Assembly (NCBI GenBank): GCA_963691705.1
Contig: OY829538.1
Coordinates: 20,672,443 to 20,736,442 of the forward strand
Reading direction: 5' to 3'
Source: Viola odorata
Lineage: Eukaryota; Streptophyta; Magnoliopsida; Malpighiales; Violaceae
DNA: 64,000 nucleotides
Numbering within the stretch: the first letter of the stretch is position 1; each line of letters begins with the position of its first letter. Below the pieces are notes generated by a model. It did no database searches and was not told the origin of the DNA. It worked only from the letters and a program-made list of their open reading frames with translations. Shown here piece after piece: positions 41,963 through 52,070 of the stretch. Made by a program: the position numbers and the translations under genes.

Positions 41963-42053
41963 CATTGCAGGTACTGAGGACTGTCGCGCACACTGATCTG
42001 AGAAGAGCTGCTCCGTCATACATCCTTCGGCAGAAGATAAATTATTATCAAAT

Positions 42054-42072
42054 TGGTGCTTTCATTGAGAGC
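42054..42072 (+). other. Primer binding site of element C
   Basis: TGGTGCTTTCATTGAGAGC, three bases after the LTR end; identical to element A. Confidence 0.75.
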
Positions 42073-42135
42073 TTTGGTTCTATTAAGTGAGCATCCTTAA
42101 TAACCAAGCTCCTCCTCCCCGAAGCTAGAAGGATT

Positions 42136-44155
42136 ATGGCCTCAGAGTCAGATCCGGCGCTGTCCCGAACTTCCAACATCCCATACAACACCCGCAGACG
42201 CTTGTTTCCCTTCGCTACCTCTGATGCCCCCACTCCAGGGCAGGACGTCGCTACAGGAGAATTAGATCTTCCTCCTGGGTCAAGTTCGGAAGAAGTTACA
42301 TTCCAGATTTGCTCTCCCTTCTCCCATATAGCAGGAACCAGCCATCCTACCCCCCAGGCGGGAAGATATATGATAGGAGAAGCGGAAAACCCTTTCGTGA
42401 ATTCAATAGTAGCTCTTCAAGCTCAACTGGATCAGCTGACAGAGATGGCTGCTAGATTTACTCCTCAGGCCTCAAGACCTGGTGTGTCCTCCCAAGTAAT
42501 TTTCACCCCGTCCATTGTCACCGAATGACCCTTATCGCCCCAACAGTCTAGGGCACTCCCGTCCTCCTTACCTTTCCCCTTGGCCCCCATAAACGTCCCA
42601 CCATTCACGCGTGGACCTGCCGACCATTCTGGACAATACAGGGGAGGAATCTCTATCCCCGAAGCAGTCCGCCAGCGTGACGAGTATAGAGAGCCCTGGG
42701 ATGATCGACGGGGGGGATATAATGAGAGATTCATCTCCTAGATACAGCGAGAGATCTAGCAGCAGAAGTCGACGAGCTCGAACTCCAAGGAGCCGTAGCC
42801 GTTCTCCTAGGAGACATCAGGAATATGACCCTCAAAATCCCAGATACGACGCTGAAATTCCACATCAGTGTCCTCCTCGTAGGGTCCCTGACACTAACGT
42901 TGGTCATCCGTTCAGTTACCGTGTCAGGCACCACAGAGTCCATCGACATGTGAAACTCCCAGCAGAATCATATGATGGCACAAAAGATCTCATTTCTCAC
43001 CTCAATAAGGTGAAGGATTTCGTGCAATTCCAAACGCGCAGTGACGCAACATTGTGTCAAATTTTCGTAATGACGCTGTCAGGAGTGGCACGTCTATGGT
43101 TCGAGGGGCTCCCCGCCGGGTCTATCGATAATTTTTCTCAGTTGGAAGAAAAATTCAAAAGTCGGTTTAGTACGGCTATTCCTATCAGAAAGTCAGCAGC
43201 TGCGCTGTTCGATATCCATCGAAAACCACAGGAATCGTTGAACGACTTTTTAGGTCGATTTGATCTTGAAATGTCCCTAACGCCAGGGGTCACTATCGAT
43301 TTTGTGATTGAGGCCCTGAAACGCAATTGTCGATATAGTAAACTGAAAGATACGCTAACGGTGGACCCCCCAACGACCCTGGATGCATTGAGGCTAAAAG
43401 CGCATAACTATGCAAGAATGGAAGAGGAAGAAAATAGAGAATGGATCCGAGGCATGCCGTCGGACCCATATGTGGCCCCTAACGTCTTGAACAGCAGCGC
43501 CCCAGACGCTAAACCCACCGAGGATCCCGGGCAGCGGAAAGAACATAATACTAAGACCTCTAATCGGCAGAGAGGAAATTTCTCAAAAGGAAGACCTGGA
43601 GGATCCCCCACTCGGAAGCAAACGGACCCGCCAAAGGGCCGGATATACGATCCTGACCTCCCATCTCTCATACTCCCAAGGGCGGAGATCTTAGCAATAG
43701 TCCAACAGAGAAATTTGCCTATCCGTTACCCAGCTCCCGTGAAACCAGGAGTAATCATGGGAGGAAGAGAAAATACATACTGCAAATTCCATAAGGTCAA
43801 GGGACACTCAACAGATGTATGCAGAGAGTTAAAATCGGCTATAGAGCGATTGGTCGAAGAGGGCTACCTTGGAGAATTTGCCACAAAGGCATGGGAGGAA
43901 GCCAGAAACAACCCAACTGGAAATACAACTGAGCAGAGGCAAGCGCCCTCGCACGCTACAGGGCCTAACGCAGTACCCCTCGGGCCAAATAGAGAAGCGC
44001 TCGCTATCGATAGTGACCAAATGCCCATGATAAATATCATTGCGGGGGGAGCACCCTATTGCGAGGACATTATGCCGCAAACGCCCAACCCTGGAGAAAA
44101 GCGCAAACGGGAGAGCGCGCAGACGAAAATTGAGGCTATAAGTGCCTTAGACAGA
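42136..44155 (+). pseudogene. Gag of element C (frameshifted)
   Basis: Starts MASESDPALSRTSN at 42136, with a stop (TGA) at 42526 and a frameshift near the G7 run at about 42710. After this the frame is open: SR-rich block (RARTPRSRSRSPRRHQ), gag domain (FVQFQTRSDATLCQIFVMTL, WFEGLPAGSIDNF) and zinc knuckle CKFHKVKGHSTDVC. From there it runs without break into protease and RT, so in this family gag-pro-pol is one continuous frame. The boundary to protease given here (about 44155) is approximate. Confidence 0.85.
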
Positions 44156-47100
44156 ATGATATTGTCTTTCTCAGAGGAGGACGAAAAAGGCATCGTCTTC
44201 CCGCATAATGACGCGATGGTTGTAACGCCCGTCATTGGAAGTCATGGGGTAAGAAGGACCCTTATCGATAACGGGAGCGCAGTGAATCTATTTTCATTGG
44301 AAGCGTACAACTTGATGAAACGACCTGACGGTGAGCTATTGTCTTGCACGAGGCCAATTATTGGGATTGATGGAGTACCGATTCCGGTAGCCGGAATAAC
44401 ATCCCTGCCGGTGTACTTCCGAGAAGACACATCCAAACGCTCTGAAGAGCTATTATTTCTGGTCGTAGACCTAACGTTACCGTATAATGCCATTTTGGGG
44501 CGACCATTCCTTAATCATTTTGGAGTGGCCATATCTCAAAAACACCTGCAGATGAAATATCCCTCATGGGACGGCGTGTTCTCAATCAAAGGGGACCAAA
44601 AGCTGGCAGCCGAATGCTACTTACTTATGACTCAAAGGAGTTGTGACCGCTACGTTTGCGTGGCAGACGACCCTTTCGATGATAAAGAAGAAAAGCGCAC
44701 TCAGTCGCTAGATCAGATGGTATCAATCCCTATCGGTAAGGATAGTGAAACGAATCTCTTAGCTAGTGAGAAACTAAGCCTTGAAGAAAACGCGCAATTA
44801 ATCCGGTTGTTGAGGAAATGCAAGGGAGAGTTTGCGTGGAAACCAGCAGACATGCTTGGAATCTCTCGGAAGGTTGCAGAACACCGGCTGAACGTTAGTC
44901 CTGACGCCAAGCCTGTTCAACAAAGGCGACGTGCTTTTTCATCGGAAACGATAACAGCCATCGAAAAGGAGTTGCTAAAGCTCACAGAGGCGGGGTTCAT
45001 TCGAGAAGTCCAGTACCCGACCTGGCTACCTAATTCTGTGTTAGTCCCAAAGCCTAACGGGGACTGGCGCATGTGCATCGACTTTACTGACCTAAATAAT
45101 GCCTGTCCCAAGGACTGCTATCCCCTTCCGCGAATAGATTAGTTAGTCGATCAAACCGCTGGGTATGCTTATCTAAGCTCCCTAGATGCAAATTCTGGAT
45201 ATCACCAAATCCCTATGGCCGTAGAGGACGAAGAAAAAACTGCCTTCATCACTCCTAGGGCTACATACTGCTATACTGCAATGCCGTTTGGGCTAAAGAA
45301 TGTTGGTGCAACATTTCAGCGTATGGCAAACAAAGTTTTTGAAAATCAAATCGGGAGAAATGTAGAGGCCTACGTAGACGACATCCTGATCAAAAGTCGG
45401 AGTTTCAGAGAACACCTCGCTGACTTGGAAGAAGTTTTCAATGTGATGAGAAAGCACAAGATGAAGTTAAACCCGCGGAAGTGCATGTTTGCATTCCAAA
45501 CGGGAAAATTCTTGGGCTATGTGGTCAGCCAGAAGGGCATCCAATCTAACCCGTCAAAGATAAAAGCCATCCAGGATATGATATCCCACGAACTGTCAAA
45601 GAGATACAGAAGTTAACCGGGCGCATCATTGCGTTGGGGCGATTCATATCTAAGCAAGGCGAGAGATGTTTGCCTTTCTTCAAAGTCATCCGCAACAAGG
45701 CTCCCTTCGGATGGACAGAGGAATGTGAGAAAGCGTTTGCAGGACTAAAAGCTTACCTATCATCAGATTTAGTGCTGACGAGGCCCGAGCCCGGCGATGA
45801 ACTATATCTATATTTGGGAATAGCTGACGAGGTAGTCAGCGCCGTCCTTGTGCGAAGTGAAGGGCACGTGCATCGTCCTGTATTCTTCTTGAGTCACATA
45901 TTGAAAGATGCCGAACTGCGATACGCTCCTATCGAGAAGATAGCACTCGCTCTAGTGCAAGCCACGAGAAAGATGGATCGATACTTCCAAGCCCACCCCG
46001 TCATTGTACTCACGGATCAGCCGTTGAGAAGAATCTTCAGAAAACCTGAATCTTCAGGAAGAATGCTAATTTGGGCTATCGAGCTCGAACAATACGGGCT
46101 GCAATACAAAGCTAGACCGGCCGTTAAAGCCCAAGCGTTAGCTGACTTCATAGCTGAGTGCACATTCACAAAGGACACAAAGATAGATCTGTTGGAGGAA
46201 GAAGCAGAAAGTCCATGCCTACCGTCTCCGGAGACATATACAGATACGTGGGTCATCCACGTAGATGGAGCAAAAAATCAAGAATTAGCTGGCGCAGGAG
46301 TTTTCTTAGTTGGACCAAACGGCCTGGAGATGCGATACGCCATCAGAATCCTGCAGCCATTGTCCAACAATGCGGCTGAATATGAAGCGCTGCTGGCAGG
46401 ACTCAGAATTGGAAACAGTTTCTCTATCGGAGCCACTCCTGGTGTGGAGAAGGAAGACAGAACACGTTTAAAGATCCGAGGAGATTCCAAGATAATAATG
46501 GATCAGGTTCTAGGGAACTCCCAAGCCAGAGAACCCATCATGGCCCAATACTTAGCCAAAGAGAAGCATGAGCTGTCAAAGATACAGGAAAAAGGCACCC
46601 TGGTCACCTTTGAGCACATTCCTAGAGAAAACAATGAAGAGGCCGATAGCCTCGCCAAGATGGCAGCCAATCCGGAATCCTCAATACCCAGTGACGTGCG
46701 CTATGGAGAACTGCCTACACCTTCTTTCATGGAAGAGCAGGCATCGCCCTGTGTGGAAGAAATGGAAAATGATTGGAGGATCCCAGTGATAGAATATCTG
46801 AAACATGATAAACTACCGGGAGACCAGACAGAGAAAAAGAAAGTCCTAAAACGGGCAGCACGATGCACATATTATAACGGAGAGTTAATATAAAGATGTT
46901 TCTCCCATCCGGCCGCTAAATGCATAACGGAGCAAGAAGGCTTACATGTGTTACGTGAAATTCACGAAGGGATATGTGGCATGCACATTGCTAGCGGCAC
47001 TCTGGCAGCCCAAGTCTTTCGGTCGGGATTTTACTGGCCCACCATTCGACGAGATTGTCATAACTTCGTGAAAACCTGTCAGAAATGCCAGGAATATGCT

Positions 47101-48009
47101 AAGATTCCTCGAAAGCCAGCTGTGCCAATTTCAGAAATAGTTGCTCCGTGCCCGTTTGCAAAATGGGGAATTGACATCCTGGGCCCGTTTTCAAAGGTCA
47201 GATCTCAGTTAAAATTTGTGGTCGTAGCGGTAGACTACTTCACAAAGTGGGCCGAAGCTGAGGCGTTAGCTACCATCACCACCGAAAAAATTTGGCGTTT
47301 CTTCAAACACCAAGTCATCATGTGATTTAGAGTACCACGCGTGCTAGTTAGCGACAACGGGACACAATTTACAAGCCAGTTCTTCAGGGATCAATGTGTA
47401 GAGTTCCAGATAGAGCAAAGATTCTCCTCTGTGGCACATCCCCAAACCAACGGCCAGGCGGAAGTAACTAACCGCAGCATCCTTAGTGGCATCAAAAGAA
47501 ACTTGGAAGGGTCCAAGAAGAAATGGCCAGACGAATTGCCATATGTACTATGGGCCTACCGTATGACTGTCAAGGCTAGCACGGGAGAGACCCCGTTCGC
47601 GTTAGCATTCGGAACCGAAGCTGTCACACCAGTCGAGATTGGCATGATGAGCCTCCGGGTGGCTCACTTCAAAGAAGAAAACAATGAAGAAAGGTTACGA
47701 GCTAACATCGATACTCTACCAGAAACACACGAGGAAACCCTCCTGAAAACCCTGCACTACAAGAGGAAAATGGCACAATATCACAACCGGCAAGTGAGGG
47801 AGCGATTGCTCAAAACCGGAGATTTAGTGCATAGAGACAGACGGGCAGCAGGATAACGTATGGGAAAACTCAGTCCAAACTGGGATGGACCGTATCGTGT
47901 CACCCGCATTGTGGGAAAAGGAGCATACCACCTGGAAACGCTCGAGGGAACGCCCCTGCAGAACTCTTGGAACATCGCTCGGTTGAGGCTATACCACGCT
48001 AGGAGCTAA
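44156..48009 (+). pseudogene. Protease, RT, two RNases H, integrase of C
   Basis: Protease: LIDNGSAVNLFSLEAYN, ILGRPFLNHFG. RT: WRMCIDFTDLNNACPKD, TAG at 45140 (CAG in A), then TAMPFGLKNVGATFQR, AYVDDILIKS. A 1-base loss near 45588 shifts the frame. Gypsy RNase H: LYLYLGIADE. Second RNase H: HVDGAKNQELAGAGVF, RGDSKIIMDQV, IPRENNEEADSLAKMA. TAA at 46891-46893 lies exactly between RNase H and integrase. Integrase: CQKCQEYAK, WGIDILGPFSKVR, SDNGTQF, HPQTNGQAEVTNRS; stops at 47326 (CGA to TGA) and 47854 (CAA to TAA); C-terminus LRLYHARS, stop 48007-48009. Confidence 0.9.
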
Positions 48010-48099
48010 TCGGGTAACATCAAACTTATTCTAATAAATGAATATTGAGATATTCACCGTGCATTTGCTACTGGTAATATGCAGGTAGCGAAGAATGCC

Positions 48100-48580
48100 A
48101 GGAGTGAAAGTCCTATCCTTGTGATGGCTGGTCCTGATCAGACAGCTCACTAAGATGAGGCACGCCCTGGCATAACAAGGCGTTTGGGAGTGAAAATCCT
48201 ATCCTTGTGTTAACCGTGCTCACATAGACGACCCATTAAGACGAGGCACGACCCCAAACGGCTCCCCGGAGTGAAAATCCTATCCTTGCGGCAACCGTGC
48301 TCACATAGACGGCCCGTTAAGATGAGGCACGCCCCGGAATCCTTGGGAGTGAAATCCTATTCTTGTGGTAACCACATAAGGAGAGGCACGCCCCAAGGAG
48401 AGACCAACTCCGTCCTGGAAGTGAAAATCCTATCCTTGTGGTAACCGTGCTCACATAGACGGCCCATTGAGACGAGGCACGATTCCACGGACGTGAGGTA
48501 CAACGCTTGGGGGTGAAAAGTCCTATCCTTGTGATGGCTGGTCCTGATCAGACAGCTCACTAAGACGAGGCACTCCCCAA
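48100..48580. repeat. Degenerate tandem block (C)
   Basis: Six units with GTGAAAATCCTATCCTTGTG and CACATAGACGGCCCATTAAG, GACGAGGCACG. This is the reverse complement of the motif in B and A, as expected since C is in the opposite orientation. Confidence 0.82.
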
Positions 48581-48582
48581 AG

Positions 48583-48968
48583 CCTATCTATGGCGAAAAG
48601 AAACAAAGATATACCAACTAGTAGCCACGCGGTTGATACCCGGTGAAGCGATGTTGGAGCCTATCTGTGGCGAAAGGAAACAAAGAAATCCTAACTAGTA
48701 GCCGCGCGGTTGATACCCGGTGAAGCGATGTTGGAGCCTATCTGTGGCGAAAGGAAACAAAGAAATCCTAACTAGTAGCCGCGCGGTTGATACCCGGTGA
48801 AGCGATGTTGGAGCCTATCTGTGGCGAAAAGAAACAAAAGAAATCCTAACTAGTAGCCGCGCGGTTGATACCCGGTGAAGCGATGTTGGAGCCTATCTGT
48901 GGCGAAAAGAAATAAAATAAATCCTAACTAGTAGCCGCGCGGTTGATACCCGGTGAAACGATGACGGA
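48583..48968 (+). repeat. 77-bp tandem array, five units
   Basis: Units start at 48583, 48660, 48737, 48814 and 48892 (last period 78). Pattern CCTATCTGTGGCGAAAGGAA then ACTAGTAGCCGCGCGGTTGA then TACCCGGTGAAGCGATG. Copies are nearly identical, so the array expanded recently. Not seen in A or B. Confidence 0.9.
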
Positions 48969-50444
48969 GAGGTGACCATACTGCAACAACAACGTTGAAA
49001 CAGACGTAAAGCCCCCTCTGACAACGAGGGACGGCAGGAATATGAGTGCAGCAGATGCGGAAGCAACGCTAATTTACTCTCAGAAATGCTATCGGAGGAT
49101 AAATGGACATGCTACTTGAATGCAGTTGATGAAAAGCTAACGGGATACAACGCGAAACTATGTGTCTATGGAAACCTAACGCCAAACGTCCCATGCGGAC
49201 AAGTGATCAAACGGCATTATGAAGAAAAATAGATAAAGAACTTCTATCCAAAAAGAGTGGATTAGCCAAGTCAAGGCCGACATCGTTTAGAGTGCAAAAT
49301 AAGGATGGGCCCGTCAGCCACAAAAATGTAAAGCATCTAAACAACAAAAAGTCTAAAGATTGGGCGGCGCGTTGACCCCTCCTTGCTGAGCAGCCTTCCA
49401 CTGGTAGAAACCGCTATCAGTAATGGTTGAGGCTCTCTTGTCAAAATACACAGAGAGATCGTCAATACGGAGCTCCTCAACTCCATAATGATGCATCACG
49501 GCTTCTGACATGATTCCCCCACCCTGGTCTAAGTACCAACGGTTCTTCTCAGCGTTAAGGGAGGAATCGGCAGATAGCTCAGCGTTTCTCTGTCTCTCCA
49601 GACGCACGCTATTCTCCTCCTGAGAGAGGAATATGGCCAGATCAGCGCGTTGTCGCTTCTCCTCCTCCAAAGCCAACTTAGCGGCCTCCAACTCTTGTTT
49701 AACCGCGGTAGCCTCTCCCCGAGCAGTCTCCATACCTTCGTTGGCAGCAGCAAGGGCATTTTCAAGACGCTGTCGCTCTTCCAGCAGCCTGTTTATCTCT
49801 CCTTGCCCGTTAGCTACAGCTCTGGCATTCTCCTCATCCATATAGTGAAGACGACAAAGTATAGAAAACGCCTGAGAGCGAAGGAAATTGATGCGCCCCT
49901 GCTCGCCCCGAGCCACAAAGGCATCCCTCTCTCTTGGAAGAGACAAAATCTCTGCCACCAGATAAGCGGTAGAGGAAATCACGGTCTCATGATCAGCATC
50001 GGCAGGAAACTGCAGAATACTGTCCCTAAAGGAGCGTAAGCTAACGTGATGAGTCGACAGGAGAGGAGGCTCGTATGGAGAGATACCAGCCATTAAGGCA
50101 GGGGTGGGGCCACCCCTCGTAATAGTTGGATGAGGCATCGGAACAAAGAACAACACGCCAGGAGAAGCTGGCCGGCTAGTGGAGACCTCATTACCTCCGG
50201 GCACCTCAGGATTAAGGGCATCAGAATCATAACCCGTTGGGGTGTGCGCAGAATGAATCGGAGAACCAGGAGGCACATGGGGTTGATCGCCAAAATCAAC
50301 AGGTTCAGATTGATCAGCAGACGCACCCTCGCCCCCAAGGGCACTCGAACTACGGTTGGCGGCCGAGGAAGAAGGGATATTCTGAAGATCATAGCGAGCC
50401 TTCTTCTGACGCTCGCGAAGGACATCGGTGATACCCATATCTCC

Positions 50445-50511
50445 CTGGGAGGTAGAGGGGACAGAAGCAGCAACGACTTCCTAACGTTAGCGAGGGCCAT
50501 TTCTGTCTTAC
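50445..50511 (-). other. Predicted intron 2 of gene d (C), 67 bp
   Basis: GTAAGACAG ... ACCTCCCAG, phase 0, placed just before GDMGITDVL, which aligns with GDMNLTYVL of A. Confidence 0.6.
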
Positions 50512-50666
50512 AATCCGAGGGCCCATAACGTTAGCGGTAGCTGTGGCCTCCCCTTCCTCGGCGTTAGCAGCAGCAGCAGCAGCCCTAGCTTCAGCGGCAA
50601 CTTTCTTTTTCGCCTCCTGTTTCCTTCTCCTCTGGAAATACTCGGGCTCCCAACCAGGCGGAGGCA

Positions 50667-50734
50667 CTGCACAGTCACAAAACATTAGCGTTAGTACTTC
50701 TTGACAACGCAAAGGAAAAAGGTTAAACGCTCAT
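50667..50734 (-). other. Intron 1 of gene d (C), donor mutated
   Basis: 68 bp, the same length as in A. Acceptor TGACTGTGCAG is intact; the donor is GG/ATGAGC where A has AC/GTGAGT. Phase 1. Confidence 0.6.
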
Positions 50735-51452
50735 CCTTCTTCCACTGTTCCACGGGCAACCCGTTGGCCACTTTTCGGGCATCAACGCTAAAATCAAATT
50801 GAAGCAGCGTCTTCAACCAGCCATCCTCCGGGTCAGAAAGGGGTTTCCGATGACCCCAAGCCCCATTTTTAATTGTTTCGTTGAAGCCAGCCCTCCACAA
50901 CGGCTCAGGCAGATCAACAATAAAAAATTCCTCTTTCCAGTGAGGAATGGAAGACTCAATGCCCATAAGTTTCCAGGTAAAGGGCTTCAAAGAACCGTCT
51001 TCGTAGCGAGGCGATATCGATATCACCCCTTTATGGGAATACAATTGGAAAATGTCATGAAGCAACGCTAAGGTGGGAGATTCTATTCCCTTGAAACGGC
51101 ACAGTGCGGCAAAAGCACTAACAACGCAAATTGCGTTAGGACTCAACTGGGCCGGAGCCAAATCAGAATCAGCCAACAACAATTTTACAAGCGGGTCAAG
51201 AGGGAGACGAAACCCATGATCGAAGAGCTTAGCATACAGCATTCTACTATTTTCGGGCAAAATGTTGTTCAGTCGAAGCGACTCAGAAGCAGGATGCACG
51301 GGATATTCCTTGGGAAATCGTGCAGAAAACCCAGCAAGTCTACGGTTAATTAAGGGCAGCGTGTACAGAGAAGTGGGAGTAGTATCAATTACTTCTTCCC
51401 CGGAGGACCTTTGAGGGTCTCCTTCTTCAGAGGATTTCTTAGTTCTAGCCAT

Positions 51453-52070
51453 GGCCAACAAGGAAGAAACAAAGAGAAAAGAAAAAAGGACGTGTACCTT
51501 GTACCTTCGTGAAAGAGAATGCGAGGAGTCTTGAACCAGAAAGAGAGAGCGGCGCAAAGTATTTATCCAAAGACACAATAGCGTATAAGGGAAAGATGGA
51601 AAAAGAAAAAGGGGTAGAAGAAACAATAGATATAACCCTGAAAGGGCGACCAGTCAGCAGCAGACACGTGGCGAAGCAGCGCGTCATAAAGTAAGGCACG
51701 CGCCAGAAGGTGCAAATTTGAAATAAGGACGAAACGCTTCTGCATTCGCAACTCCCTAGGAGACGCTTGCTCCAAACGCCCCTATGAGGAAGGACACGTG
51801 TCTCCTTTCATCATTACCCTTCAAGTCGCATTAAATGAGGGGCAGGGGGATTGATTAAAAAACATAAAAAGCAGCGCTGGCCTTGCCAAACGGCGCGATG
51901 GTACAAAGAAAATAAAGAAGGAATAAACGGTAATATCATACAGTACGACAAAGGATACAAAGCGTTAGCATTATTACAAGAGAAACAATGTTCGAATGGT
52001 TTTCAAGAAATAACAAAAGAAGAGACAACAACAAGAAAAACAAGGAAAGGCCCAGGCACCATCGCTAGCG
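51453..52070. other. Spacer upstream of gene d (C)
   Basis: Possible promoter of gene d: GATAAATA on the minus strand at 51567-51560, about 110 bp before the ATG. No gene seen. Confidence 0.5.

Larger units (their letters stand above)
41509..42050 (+). repeat. 5' LTR of element C (about 542 bp, 5' end altered)
   Basis: From 41533 it matches 56226-56746 with about nine differences, nearly all transitions. The first bases TGATAAATG share only TGATAA with the 3' LTR start. A 15-bp unit AAAGGCTAACGCTAC is repeated three times at about 41575-41611 in both LTRs. Contains TATA 41842-41849 and hairpin 41942-41962, then CAG/GTA at 41968-41973. Confidence 0.85.
48010..49352. other. Convergent intergenic region of C
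   Basis: Between the integrase stop and the stop of antisense gene d. Holds the shared repeat block (48100-48580) and a 77-bp array (48583-48968). 48969-49352 has no gene. Confidence 0.65.
49353..51452 (-). pseudogene. Antisense gene d of C, three exons
   Basis: Exons 51452-50735, 50666-50512 and 50444-49353: 654 codons, in frame throughout. It starts MARTKKSSEEGDPQR. Exon 1 has the PF04195-like pattern: YAKLFDHGFRLPLD, FAALCRFKGI, ISPRYEDGS, WKEEFFIVDLP. Exon 2 is PPPGWEPEYFQRRRK plus an alanine-rich stretch. Exon 3 has a linker, a coiled coil (LEEERQRLENALAAANEG; KLALEEEKRQRADLA) and the C-terminal YLDQGGGIMSEAVMHHYGVE module shared with B. The donor of intron 1 reads ATGAG instead of GTGAG, so splicing is probably lost. 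No internal stop in any exon. Paralog of gene c. Confidence 0.7.

Noticed and set aside
42054..42072. tRNA gene
   Set aside because: TGGTGCTTTCATTGAGAGC is only an 18-20 bp primer binding site, with no cloverleaf around it.
48100..48968. Possible CRISPR-like array
   Set aside because: Units are direct tandem repeats without unique spacers, and the DNA is plant nuclear; ordinary minisatellite.
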